From Symbioplanes lichenis (GTDB taxonomy: Bacteria > Actinomycetota > Actinomycetes > Mycobacteriales > Micromonosporaceae): a DNA stretch of 64,000 nucleotides. Shown here piece by piece: positions 43,079 to 52,916 of this stretch. Below the pieces are notes generated by a model. It searched no databases and had not been told where the DNA came from. It saw only the letters and a program-made list of their open reading frames with translations. The position numbers were made by a program, and so were the translations under genes. The DNA lies in contig NZ_JAUZQD010000001.1 in the NCBI RefSeq assembly GCF_030709675.1, positions 434,001-498,000 on the forward strand. Reading direction: 5' to 3'. Within the stretch, counting starts at the first letter, position 1. Every line of letters begins with the position of its first letter.

Positions 43079-43879
43079 TCAGGCGCGCTCGGCGGCCGGC
43101 GTCTCGGCGTGGGCGGCCTGGTCGGCGGTGACGCGGTGGACGGCCCAGGCGGTGAAGGCGAAGGTCGCGGCGTAGATGGGCCAGCTGATCAGGATGCGGA
43201 CGATGCCGATCGCGTTGGCCTCGTCGGCGAGGTAGAGCCAGAACTGCACGCCCGCGCGGACGAAGAGCGAGGCCGCCCAGACCAGGGTGAGCCACTGGAA
43301 CGTCCGGAAGAGGCGCTGGTTGGCGAACCAGTCGTGCTTGCCCCGGTTGGCCAGGACGCCCCAGACGTAGCCGATGATCGGCCGCCGGACCAGGACCGAG
43401 ATGATCAGGGCGACCACCTGGGCAAAGGTGAGCAGGATGCCCGGCAGGTAGAAGTTCTTGGCGTCGCCGGTGCGCCAGGCCAGCCAGGCGCCGACCGCGA
43501 TGCCGAAGATGCCGTTGACCGCGTGCCGCACCGGCTGCTTGCGGGCCAGCCGGTAGGCGCCGATCAGCAGGGCCGAGCCGACGCTGCCGCCGATCGCCCA
43601 GGAGAGGGCGGTCTTCTTCTCCAGGCCCAGGACGGTGTTGCCGAGCAGGACGTTGAGCAGCACGAAGGCGAGCACCGGGATGCTCGACTCGATGAGGCCG
43701 CGGACGCCGCCGAGCTGATCCGAGATCTGCTCGCTGAGCGAGGGGATCTCCTCCTCGTCGTCCCGCGGCTTCTTGTGCAGGTCGAGCTCCTCGACGACCT
43801 CCTCGGCCACTTCGTCGACGACGCGCCGCGCCGGTTCCGTCTCGTGGGCGGCATGACGGGGCTCGCTGCCGGCTGTCAC
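43079..43879 (-). CDS. DUF3159 membrane protein
   Basis: The product has 266 aa. An acidic N-terminal cytosolic part (about 1-55) is followed by about six TM helices with the DUF3159 marks LIESSIPVLAFVLLN, GIFGIAVGAWLAWRTG and ANRGKHDWFANQRLF. Function unknown. The gene is a fixed neighbour of dut, DUF3710 and trkA in actinobacteria. Its ATG overlaps the preceding OB-fold gene by four bases. Confidence 0.9.
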   Translation of the reverse strand: MTAGSEPRHAAHETEPARRVVDEVAEEVVEELDLHKKPRDDEEEIPSLSEQISDQLGGVRGLIESSIPVLAFVLLNVLLGNTVLGLEKKTALSWAIGGSVGSALLIGAYRLARKQPVRHAVNGIFGIAVGAWLAWRTGDAKNFYLPGILLTFAQVVALIISVLVRRPIIGYVWGVLANRGKHDWFANQRLFRTFQWLTLVWAASLFVRAGVQFWLYLADEANAIGIVRILISWPIYAATFAFTAWAVHRVTADQAAHAETPAAERA

Positions 43880-44256
43880 CGGGGCGCCTCCAGCTCGTAG
43901 TACGGGTTGTAAATGACCTTGCGATCGTCCCGGATGGCCATTCTGCCGCGCGCGGTCAGCTGGCGGCCGGGCTCGATGCCGGCGATCGAGCGCCGGCCCA
44001 GGAAGACGAGGGTGACGACGTCGCTGCCGTCATAGAGATCGGCCTCGAGCGTCGGCAGGTTCGTGCGCGGCGTGTACGCCACCGTGCGCAGCCGCCCCGA
44101 GACGGAGACGACCTGCCCCCGGCGGCACTGCCCGGCGAGCTGAGCGCCGCACTTGGCGCTGTCGCGCTGGAGCTCCTCGGCATCCAGCTCCTCCTCGGTG
44201 GCCGTCAGCCGGGCGAGGAACCGGCGCAGGCCGGTGGTGTGCTCATCGGTCTTCAT
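43876..44256 (-). CDS. OB-fold nucleic-acid-binding protein
   Basis: The product has 126 aa from ATG 44256. GQVVSVSGRLRTVAYTPRTNLPTLEADLYDG and GRRSIAGIEPGRQLTARGRMAI form one OB-fold barrel of the RecG/RecJ wedge type. It is probably a small cytosolic nucleic-acid binder. It is coupled to the DUF3159 gene (ATGA). A terminator lies upstream, so this pair has its own promoter. Confidence 0.85.
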   Translation of the reverse strand: MKTDEHTTGLRRFLARLTATEEELDAEELQRDSAKCGAQLAGQCRRGQVVSVSGRLRTVAYTPRTNLPTLEADLYDGSDVVTLVFLGRRSIAGIEPGRQLTARGRMAIRDDRKVIYNPYYELEAPR

Positions 44257-44304
44257 GACCCCGTGCCACCTCGTTGATCGCGACATGCGGATGTGTCTGC
44301 CGGC

Positions 44305-44335
44305 GGACGGCACCCGCCCCTTGGGGGTGCCGTCC
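44305..44335 (-). terminator. Hairpin terminator of the dut-DUF3710 operon
   Basis: GGACGGCACCC pairs perfectly (11 bp) with GGGTGCCGTCC over a 9-base loop, between the DUF3710 and OB-fold genes. Confidence 0.7.
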
Positions 44336-44399
44336 ACTCACGGTACGCCGCACACGCCCGCGTGATCCACATCACGTGAATGCGAAAATGCTGAAAGAA

Positions 44400-45098
44400 T
44401 CAGCCGCGCCGGGACACGTCCGGCGGCGTGGGGTCGTCGTGCACGTGCTCGTGCGGGTGGTCGTGCGCGTGCTGCTGCGCGGCGTCCGACATCTCCCGCG
44501 GCAGCCGCAGCGGCAGCTCCTCGAGCACCGGCCGGGGCTCGTTGTCCCGCACCACGACGACGCCACGCAGGCAGTCCCACAGCAGCGCGTCGTTGTCGGG
44601 GCTCAGCGCGGCCGGGCCCTGGAACTGCGCCCGCAGCATCCACCGCGGCCCGTCCACGCCGACGAAGCGCAGGTCGACCGGGCCTTCCGGGGTCTGCAGG
44701 CGGACCAGCAGCTCCCCGCCCCACGGGCCCTCGATCTCCTGCGGGTCGGCGCCCTGGGACTTGAGCGCCGCGGCCAGCTCGCCCCGGGGCTCGTCCCAGA
44801 TGCCCTCGGTGCGCGGCGCCGCGAAGGCGTCGAGCTTGAGGGCACTCTCGCCGTTGACCAGCACCACCTGCTGGACGTTGCCTTCCGGGCCGGCCTGCAC
44901 GCGCACCTCGACGCCCTCGACCGCCGGGATCAGCATGCTGCCCAGGTCGAGCCGCTGGACGCCCTCCGGCGCGTGGGCGGCGTCCCACGGGCCGAAGTCA
45001 CGCTCGGGGAGGGCGCCCATGCTCCGGGCGAGCGCTGCCGGCTGCGGGGCGTCGTCCGGGCGTACGTGCCGCGGGCCTCCGCGCTTGCGGGAGAACAT
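44400..45098 (-). CDS. DUF3710 protein with His-rich tail
   Basis: The product has 232 aa. The core (FGPWDAAHAPEGVQRLDLGSMLIP, DEPRGELAAALKSQGAD, RWMLRAQFQGPAA) is DUF3710. The last 30 residues contain HAHDHPHEHVHDD, a likely metal-binding tail. GAAGGTGA precedes ATG 45098. It lies 28 bases after dut on the same strand. Function unknown. Confidence 0.9.
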   Translation of the reverse strand: MFSRKRGGPRHVRPDDAPQPAALARSMGALPERDFGPWDAAHAPEGVQRLDLGSMLIPAVEGVEVRVQAGPEGNVQQVVLVNGESALKLDAFAAPRTEGIWDEPRGELAAALKSQGADPQEIEGPWGGELLVRLQTPEGPVDLRFVGVDGPRWMLRAQFQGPAALSPDNDALLWDCLRGVVVVRDNEPRPVLEELPLRLPREMSDAAQQHAHDHPHEHVHDDPTPPDVSRRG

Positions 45099-45126
45099 CT
45101 GCTTGTCACCTTCTCCGAAGTAAGAG

Positions 45127-45585
45127 CTACAGGGCGGCGTGGCCGCCGGTGGAACCGTGCCCGCCCGCGCCCCGCGAGGTCTCGGGCAGCTCGTCGACGA
45201 CGTGGAACACCGCCCGCTCGACCCGCTGGACGACCAGCTGGGCGATCCGGTCGCCGCGCGAGATCTTGACCGTGTTCGCCCGATCGTGATTGATCAGCAT
45301 GACCAGGATCTCGCCCCGGTAACCGGCGTCGACCGTACCGGGCGCGTTGAGCACCGTCACACCCAGACGGGCGGCGAGGCCCGAACGGGGGTGGACAAGT
45401 CCTACGTACCCCTCGGGGATCGCCACCGCCAGGCCGGTGCGGACCGGCCGGCGCTCGCCCGGCGCGAGCTCGACGCCCTCGGCCGCGTGCAGGTCGGCCC
45501 CGGCGTCACCGGGATGGGCGTACGCCGGAACGGGCAGATCGGGGTCGAGCAGACGGACCTGGATGTCCAAGGCGGAAGTCCTCAC
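45127..45585 (-). CDS. dut: Deoxyuridine triphosphatase Dut
   Basis: The product has 152 aa. All five trimeric dUTPase motifs are present: [44 protein letters not shown] and the C-terminal [11 protein letters not shown]. It cuts dUTP to dUMP, giving ThyA its substrate and keeping uracil out of DNA. The GTG start (45585) lies 77 bases from the divergent DUF3093 gene. Confidence 0.97.
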   Translation of the reverse strand: MRTSALDIQVRLLDPDLPVPAYAHPGDAGADLHAAEGVELAPGERRPVRTGLAVAIPEGYVGLVHPRSGLAARLGVTVLNAPGTVDAGYRGEILVMLINHDRANTVKISRGDRIAQLVVQRVERAVFHVVDELPETSRGAGGHGSTGGHAAL

Positions 45586-45649
45586 GTCGGGCAGGCGGGG
45601 AGGGGGTCCACCCTGCCATCCTGCCGTGGCCGGAGCGGGCGGCGCGCCG

Positions 45650-45655
45650 TACGCT
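45650..45655 (+). promoter_or_regulatory. -10 box TACGCT for the DUF3093 gene
   Basis: TACGCT ends 7 bases before GTG 45663, a leaderless promoter. Confidence 0.6.
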
Positions 45656-45662
45656 CACCAGC

Positions 45663-46151
45663 GTGACACCCGAGCCGACGACGCGCACCACGGCCCCCGC
45701 CGCCTATGCCGAACGGCTGCGTGCCCCCTGGTGGATGTGGCCGGTGGCGCTGCTCACGGCGGCCCTGCTCGCGGCCGAGGTCTGGATGGGCTATGCCGGC
45801 CTGCGCGCCTGGGTCCCCTTCGCGGTCCTCCTGCCGGTGTCGCTGATCGCGCCGTGGTGGCTCGGCCGCATCCGCGTCGCCGTCACCCCGGACGAGTTCC
45901 ACGCCGACGACGCCCGCCTGCCCCTCGACGTCATCTCCGAGGTCGTCGCCCTCGACGCCGACGGCAAGCGCGAGGTCCTGGGCGTCGGCGCCCATCCCCT
46001 GGCCTTCGTCATCCAGCGCCCCTGGATCAAGGGCGCCGTCCAGATCGTCCTCGGCGACCCGGCCGACCCGACCCCCTTCTGGGTCGTCAGCACCCGCCGG
46101 CCGGTCGACCTCGCCACCGCGATCCTCACCGCGAAGCGCGGCCGTTCCTAG
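45663..46151 (+). CDS. DUF3093 membrane protein
   Basis: The product has 162 aa. It has two close TM helices (about 27-68) and a PH-like C-terminal half with the DUF3093 marks YAERLRAPWWMW and HPLAFVIQRPWIKGAVQI. Function unknown, but the gene is a conserved neighbour of dut. The stop interlocks with the stop of the convergent gene (CTAG). Confidence 0.92.
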   Translation: MTPEPTTRTTAPAAYAERLRAPWWMWPVALLTAALLAAEVWMGYAGLRAWVPFAVLLPVSLIAPWWLGRIRVAVTPDEFHADDARLPLDVISEVVALDADGKREVLGVGAHPLAFVIQRPWIKGAVQIVLGDPADPTPFWVVSTRRPVDLATAILTAKRGRS

Positions 46152-47122
46152 CGGCCGATCGACTTGCGGCGCTTCTTGAGGTCCTTGACGACCGCCTCGC
46201 CCAGCCCACGGCTCGCGCGGCGGTTGAGGTAGCCCGCCACGGCCGCGCCCGTCAGCATCGGTCCCAGGCTGGTCAGATGGCGCCCGAAACGGCGCAGCAG
46301 CGTGTTCTGCAGCTCCTTGCGGGCGGCCGTGCCGAGCACCGCGGCCAGGCCGACGCCGGGCACCAGCGGGTTGACGCCACGCTGGCCCGACCACGCCTGG
46401 ATGAGGGCGATCGCCTTCTGGCCCGGTGCGCCCTGGACCGGCTGCCCGTAGACCTCGTGGAGCTCGCCGATGAGCTTGAGCTCGACGGCGACCACGGCGA
46501 CGGTCTCGGCGGCCAGCAGCACCGGCGCGCTGAGCAGGGTCGGGGTGGCCACCCATTCGACGGAGGCCACGCCGCCACCCGCGGCGCCGACCCCGGCCGT
46601 GGCGCGGGCGGCGTTGCGGATCAGGCGCTCGGCGAGGTCGTCGTCATCCAGCCCCGGGAAGTGGGCGCGCAACGTGTCGATGTCGCGCACCGGGACGTGC
46701 GGGGCGACGTCGGCGACGACGTCGGCCATCCAGCGCATCGCGGCGCGCGGGCGGAAAAGCTGGCCCAGGCCCCGCCGGCGGACGTCGCCGACCAGCCGGG
46801 TGAGCAGGTGACGCCGCTTGTCGGGCGCCAGATCGTCGGCGGTCAGCGCGGCGACGGTGGCCCCGATCTCGGCGTCCTCACGGATCTCCTCGGCCGAGCG
46901 CGAACCGCTGACCTCCAGCTCCGAGGTACGCGACGCCGCCGGTGAAGCCGTCCGTGGGCCGCCGGCCCCGTTCGGGACCGCGTCCTGGAGGCCCGGCTCC
47001 GGCGCCAGGCCCTTCCCCGTGTCTCCCGGTGGTGTCACCGGGTCGTGCCCTGCCTGGTCGACCTCGATGAGCTCGGGCCCCTGTGCTGCGGCCGGTGCCG
47101 AGTTCTCGTCTGGGCGGCTCAT
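46148..47122 (-). CDS. EcsC-like hydrophobic protein
   Basis: The product has 324 aa; ATG 47122 has GGGGGAGG upstream. The N-terminal 90 residues are disordered and acidic. The rest contains amphipathic or hydrophobic helices (TAGVGAAGGGVASVEWVATPTLLSAPVLLAAETVAVVAVELKL is the longest region) reminiscent of EcsC proteins, ending in a Lys/Arg-rich tail. It likely sits at the membrane. Function unknown. Confidence 0.7.
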   Translation of the reverse strand: MSRPDENSAPAAAQGPELIEVDQAGHDPVTPPGDTGKGLAPEPGLQDAVPNGAGGPRTASPAASRTSELEVSGSRSAEEIREDAEIGATVAALTADDLAPDKRRHLLTRLVGDVRRRGLGQLFRPRAAMRWMADVVADVAPHVPVRDIDTLRAHFPGLDDDDLAERLIRNAARATAGVGAAGGGVASVEWVATPTLLSAPVLLAAETVAVVAVELKLIGELHEVYGQPVQGAPGQKAIALIQAWSGQRGVNPLVPGVGLAAVLGTAARKELQNTLLRRFGRHLTSLGPMLTGAAVAGYLNRRASRGLGEAVVKDLKKRRKSIGR

Positions 47123-47265
47123 GTGGTCGACCTCCCCCTTCGTCTGCCGATCGACGACCCCTGTACCCAGTGAAGCAAGCGGGCACACGGATCAACCGGC
47201 GCACGCGACCCGGAGAAAACCCGGATTCGCGTGGGTGGTTCCTTGCGCTGTCACGAGCGCGCCGG

Positions 47266-47562
47266 TCAGGCGCACTCGCGGCAGATCAGTTCCCCGTTGC
47301 GTTCCGTCGCCAGCTGGCTGCGGTGGTGCACCAGGAAACAGCGGGAGCAGCGGAACTCGTCGGTCTGCATCGGCAGAACCTTGACGGTCAGCTCCTCGTC
47401 GGCCAGGTCGGCGCCGGGGAGCTCGAAGCTCTCCGCCACCTCGACCTCGTCGACGTCCACTGCGCCCGACTGCGAGTCGGCGCGGCGGGCCTTGAGTTCC
47501 TCAAGGCTGTCCTCGCCGAGGTCGACCTCATCGCGACGCGGAGCGTCGTAGTCGGTGGCCAT
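47266..47562 (-). CDS. DUF4193 zinc-ribbon protein
   Basis: The product has 98 aa. An acidic N-terminus is followed by FRCSRCFLVHHRSQLA and ICRECA, which give two CxxC pairs that bind zinc. This is the actinobacterial DUF4193 family, a standard neighbour of DUF3093 and dut. GGAGAG precedes ATG 47562. Function unknown. Confidence 0.92.
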   Translation of the reverse strand: MATDYDAPRRDEVDLGEDSLEELKARRADSQSGAVDVDEVEVAESFELPGADLADEELTVKVLPMQTDEFRCSRCFLVHHRSQLATERNGELICRECA

Positions 47563-47952
47563 CGGTCTTCACTCTCCTGTATCGATGAGTCACTTGGCGT
47601 AAGTAACGCCCGCGACGACGTTTGGGTTCCCGGTCCGGCGGACTTTTCTCCCAGCCCCTGCGAACAGGGATCGCCGCCCGCCGAGGCGCCCCCACCCCCT
47701 CGTGGAACTGCCCCGGCAGACGCGGCACGTTACCGTCATCGCGGGACGGTTGTACGCCCGCGGGCAGCCAATTGTTCCCGATGTGACTGAGGCGACATCA
47801 AAGTAGGGGTAGGAGCCCGTGGATCATCGTCGCCGCGCCGGAGCGATTCCCGGTTTCCGTGCGGGATGCACCCAGACGCTAACCTCACCCCTGAACAGCG
47901 TCCGCCTCCTGCGGACAGCGCCCTGACCTGTGAACCCGGGAGTACCTGCCCC
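47563..47952. other. Divergent intergenic region, no gene seen
   Basis: This 390-base gap holds the start regions of the DUF4193 gene (minus) and the LytR_C gene (plus). A TAACCT box near 47880 may serve the plus-strand gene, which would then have a leader of about 65 bases. No credible ORF is present. Confidence 0.45.
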
Positions 47953-48501
47953 ATGAGTTTCGCGCGCGTCCGAGCCCTCGTGGTGGTCGGCGTCCTGGCC
48001 GTCGCGGCCGTGGTCTTCGTCGTGGTCGCGCTGGTGCGCGACACCCAGGGCGATGCCGTCGCCCAGGGCGGCTGCCCCGACGGATCGGTCATGGCGAACG
48101 TGACCCTGCCGGAGAGCCCGCAGGAGGTCACGATCAAGGTCTACAACGGCACCGGCCAGCCCGGTCTCGCCGAGAACGTGTCCAACGAGTTCAAGAACCG
48201 GCAGTTCAAGACCCAGAAGCCGGGCGAGAACAAGAAGAAGGTCGACGACGTCGCGATCATGCGGTACGGGCCGGACGCGGTCGGGTCGGCGTGGCTGCTC
48301 CGGGCGTACTTCCTCAATCAGGCCGACGCCCAGTACGACGCCAAGCGCAAGGGCGCGGTCGTCGACATCGTGATCGGCGCCGGCTTCCAGCAGCTGGCGA
48401 CGACGACCGAGGTCAATCAGTCGCTCGTGGAGCTGGGCGAGCCGCAGCTGCCGCCGGGCGCGTGCGCCGCTCCGGCCAAGAAGGACGACGACAAGTCCTG
48501 A
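47953..48501 (+). CDS. LytR C-terminal-domain (Cei-like) membrane protein
   Basis: The product has 182 aa. One TM helix (about 8-29) is followed by an outer LytR_C domain: VTIKVYNGTGQPGLAENVSNEFKNRQF, then IMRYGPDAVGSAWLLRAYF. It resembles mycobacterial Cei, an envelope-integrity protein. No LytR/CpsA/Psr catalytic domain is present, so it is a stand-alone outer module at the membrane. A terminator follows. Confidence 0.88.
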   Translation: MSFARVRALVVVGVLAVAAVVFVVVALVRDTQGDAVAQGGCPDGSVMANVTLPESPQEVTIKVYNGTGQPGLAENVSNEFKNRQFKTQKPGENKKKVDDVAIMRYGPDAVGSAWLLRAYFLNQADAQYDAKRKGAVVDIVIGAGFQQLATTTEVNQSLVELGEPQLPPGACAAPAKKDDDKS

Positions 48502-48512
48502 GCCCGGACCCC

Positions 48513-48550
48513 CGGAAGCCCCGTCTGCGACCAGGCGGGGCTTCCGCTTT
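48513..48550 (+). terminator. Rho-independent terminator
   Basis: CGGAAGCCCCGTCTG pairs with CAGGCGGGGCTTCCG (15 bp, one G-U) around CGAC, followed by CTTTAT. Confidence 0.85.
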
Positions 48551-48636
48551 ATCCGGCAAGACCGTTTTGCTCCGAGGGCGAGTGATCACGACTGCGTGAC
48601 AATGTGATCACGGCCCGGAAACATGGCCTCGGCGGG

Positions 48637-49455
48637 TCACGCGCCGCCGGCGGCGTCCAGCCGGACGAGCAGATCGTGCAGCGCCCCGAAGATGGCCGGC
48701 GGCGCCGCGACCAACATGTCCGGGCCCGCCGGCGCACCGTCGAGTCCGGACACCCGCAGACCCGCTTCCGCCGCCACGAGACCGCCGGCCGCGTGGTCCC
48801 AGGGGTTCAGACCCTTTTCGAAGTACGCGTCCACGGCGCCCTCGGCGGCGAGACAGAGATCGATCGCGGCCGCTCCGAACCGCCGGATGTCCCGCACCTC
48901 GGCGATCAATCCGGCGAGTACGGCGCCCTGGTGCCTCCGCCGCGCCGCGTCGTAACCGAAGCCCGTGGCGATCAGCGACTGGTCGAGCGTCGTCCGCGCC
49001 GAGCCCCCGAGCCGTCGCCCGTCGCGCCAGGCGCCGCCGCCCAGCGTGGCCGTCCACTCGTCGCCGGTCGCGGCGTTGCGGACCACGCCGGCCACCACGG
49101 TGCCGTCGACCTCGGCGGCCAGCGAGACGGCGTACTGCGGGAGCCCGTACAGATAGTTGACCGTGCCGTCGATCGGGTCGAGGATCCAGCGCACCCGGCC
49201 CGTGCCGCCCGCGCTGTCGCCGTACTCCTCGCCGAGGACGCTCTCCCCCGGGCGCTCGCGGCCGAGGGCATCGACCACCTGCCGCTCGACGGCCTTGTCG
49301 GCGGCCGTGACGACATCGGTGTCGGTGCTCTTCGTCTCCACGTCGGTGATCGCCTCGGCGCGCATGCGCCGGGCCGTCTCCGCCGCTTCCCGCGCGATCC
49401 GCACGGCCACCCCGAGCAGCTCAGCAGGCGTTGTCCCGCCCTGTTCTCCAGCCAC
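48637..49455 (-). CDS. suhB: Inositol monophosphatase family protein
   Basis: The product has 272 aa from GTG 49455 (GGGGGG upstream). Metal ligands are in GEEYG and [14 protein letters not shown] (D93, D96), and [14 protein letters not shown] lies at the C-terminal end. It removes phosphate from inositol-phosphate or a similar sugar-phosphate; the gene symbol is by family only. It diverges from the sigma factor gene. Confidence 0.9.
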   Translation of the reverse strand: MAGEQGGTTPAELLGVAVRIAREAAETARRMRAEAITDVETKSTDTDVVTAADKAVERQVVDALGRERPGESVLGEEYGDSAGGTGRVRWILDPIDGTVNYLYGLPQYAVSLAAEVDGTVVAGVVRNAATGDEWTATLGGGAWRDGRRLGGSARTTLDQSLIATGFGYDAARRRHQGAVLAGLIAEVRDIRRFGAAAIDLCLAAEGAVDAYFEKGLNPWDHAAGGLVAAEAGLRVSGLDGAPAGPDMLVAAPPAIFGALHDLLVRLDAAGGA

Positions 49456-49560
49456 TTCACACCCCCCTTTCAGCGATCACCATTCTTTCGCGCCGGGCCG
49501 GAAGCGAGGTCGGCAGCCCCCCGCGGCGTGCTGCGGCAGGAGGATCTCGTCGAACGGCGC

Positions 49561-49566
49561 TACAAT
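49561..49566 (+). promoter_or_regulatory. Possible -10 box TACAAT of the sigma factor gene
   Basis: TACAAT is a near-perfect -10 box 143 bases before GTG 49710. No convincing -35 box is seen, so this gene would have a long leader, unlike most others here. Confidence 0.4.
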
Positions 49567-49709
49567 TCACCCCTGCCCACGCTTCACGGACAACCGCCCG
49601 CAAGCCCGTCCGCGTCCCGGGGGCCCCCACACCACACCGGCCAGCCTCGTTCCGTCGCGTGCTGCGCTGGGCCCTTGGCCGTGTTCCATCGCCCTCCGGA
49701 AGGTCATCC

Positions 49710-51260
<1,551 letters not shown>

Positions 51261-52013
51261 GCCGTCGTCGTTCTGCGTCGCCCGAGGGGCCGCGCCGGGA
51301 GCATCCGCCCCGGTTGCGGCCCTTCGGCCGTTTCGGGGGAGCCGGCCGCCCGGGAGCGGGTCGCCCTCGGCCGCGCCGGAGCGGGCCGCCTCTCCCGCCG
51401 GCTCGGAGCGAGTCGCCCTCGGTCGCGTCCGAGCGGGCCGCCTTTTCCACCGGCTCGGAGCGGGTCGACTCTCGGCCGTTTCCGGGGGCCTGGGACGTCG
51501 CGAGGGGCGACGGGACGGTGACGCCGTGGGAGCTTGCGCGCCGGGGGCGTCCGGCGGCTCAGGGGCCCGCTCAGCGGCTTCCTGGCGATTCCGAGGCGGG
51601 CCCGGTTGCCCGCGGACTTGGACTTTCGAAAATCGGGGCTGCGGCCGTCACTCTGCGGGCAGGCGCATCGTTACGTGGCGGAGCGGGCGGGCCTCCGACG
51701 CGGGCGGGACGGTTCAAGATCGCTTTTCCGGGCCTGGGCACGGACATCCTGATCAATACCGGAGAACCGGGGCCACGGTCAACCGACCGTGCCCTTTTGG
51801 TCACCAACCGTACATCCGTAGGTGGTGATCAGACCGTTGTGCAGAAATGATCGTTGACGTGGCACCCTTGGGGCACGGCACACTAGCCGGACCACGTGTG
51901 ACTTGGATCCCCCCGGGGCACAGTGGGAAGGCGGCAACGGCCGAGGGTGTTGCACGATGGGTGAGCAGTAGCCGAGGAACATGTTCATCGGTGACGACCA
52001 GAGGAGGAAGGCG
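51261..52013. other. 753-base gap between sigma factor and DUF7455-like genes
   Basis: The first third holds a 53-bp repeat array. From about 51780 to 51840 there are imperfect inverted repeats (GGTCACCAACC..GGTGGTGATC). TTGACG at 51854 followed by CACACT about 19 bases later is a weak promoter candidate for the downstream gene, which would have a leader of over 100 bases. No believable ORF is present. Confidence 0.45.
51341..51481. repeat. 53-bp tandem repeat, about 2.7 copies
   Basis: Units at 51376 and 51429 (and a partial one from 51341) share GAGCGGGCCGCC and CCGGCTCGGAGCGRGTCG in the same order. Confidence 0.75.
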
Positions 52014-52253
52014 ATGACCCCGACTCTCACGCCGCCGGCGGGAAGCGTGGCCGGACCAGCAGCCGATGAACGGTGCGACCGCTGCAATGCAGCCGGGAAG
52101 CTCCGTTTGACCCTGGCTGGTGGCGGCGAGCTGGTGTTCTGCGGACACCACGCCAACAGGTACGCCGAGGACCTGGTGAAGATCGCGGTGCAGTACGCGG
52201 CCGACCCCGAGTTCACGTGGCGCGGCGCGGACATGATGTCTAACTCCAACTAG
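52014..52253 (+). CDS. DUF7455-like small zinc-binding protein
   Basis: The product has 79 aa; ATG 52014 has GAGGAGGAAGG upstream (ATG 51981 is a poorer start). RCDRCNAAGKLRL and FCGHHANRYAEDL give a Cys/His set suited to one zinc site. It is conserved downstream of the principal sigma factor gene in actinobacteria. Function unknown. A clear terminator follows. Confidence 0.85.
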   Translation: MTPTLTPPAGSVAGPAADERCDRCNAAGKLRLTLAGGGELVFCGHHANRYAEDLVKIAVQYAADPEFTWRGADMMSNSN

Positions 52254-52271
52254 ATCCCCCAGACAGGCAAC

Positions 52272-52303
52272 AAAAGGGCGTCCCGGTGTGGGGGCGCCCT
52301 TTT
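52272..52303 (+). terminator. Rho-independent terminator, possibly bidirectional
   Basis: AAAAGGGCGTCCC pairs with GGGGGCGCCCTTTT around GGTGT, with A and T tracts on the two sides. Confidence 0.85.
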
Positions 52304-52916
52304 CCTGTCCCGGGGACAGCCCGAGCGCGTGCGCCCCGTCGAACCCGACGGCCCGGGCAATTCGCTCCGCCGACGCGCGAATCACCGGCGCCGCCACGAC
52401 TCCGAGCGCCGGGCCGCGCGAGCCGGCCCGGCGCCAGCCCGGCGCCCGATCAGCTGGTCCCGGCGGCAGCCCGGCGCCCGGCCCGCTGCTCCCGGCGGCA
52501 ACCCGGCGCCCGATCAACTGGCCGGCGGCAGCCCGGCGCCCGGCCCGCTGGTTCCGGCGGCAGCCCAGCGCTCGGCCCGCTGCTCTCGGCGCCCCGGTCC
52601 GCTGCTCTCGGCGCCCGAGTCCGCTGTTCTCGGCGCCCGGCCCGCTGCTCTCGGCGGCGTCACGGCGAAGACCCCCGCGCGCGAGCCGGCCCGGCGCCTG
52701 GTCTGCCGGTCGCGGCTCCGGCGACATGGGGGCTGGTGACCGTCTGTTTCGGGGATCGTCCGGCCCCGGACGGGGTGAGCGCGAGGCGGGCAGCTGCGCC
52801 CGGCGGTCGCGGCACAGGCGTGCGGACAACGGCAGGTCGCGGTGTAGCCACGGGACTTGTCGGTGCCCGTACTCATAAAAAGAGCGAGAGTCTCCCTCTC
52901 AGCCGGACCATCCGCA
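52304..52916. other. 613-base gap dominated by repeats
   Basis: It lies between the DUF7455-like gene and the convergent helicase gene. Most of it is a repeat array (52385-52660). The remaining parts show ORFs in several frames but none with a family likeness. Confidence 0.5.
52385..52660. repeat. Two nested tandem arrays (about 36-bp and 22-bp units)
   Basis: Copies of GGCGGCAGCCCGGCGCCCGG, about 36 bases apart, run from about 52430 to 52590. They pass into a 22-bp unit (CGCTGCTCTCGGCGCCC plus GGTCC) repeated four times up to about 52655. This is the longest array in the window. Confidence 0.75.

Noticed and set aside
51981-52013. Upstream ATG for the DUF7455-like gene
   Set aside because: ATG 52014 has a strong GAGGAGGAAGG just before it and matches the expected family start; the earlier ATG has no ribosome site.
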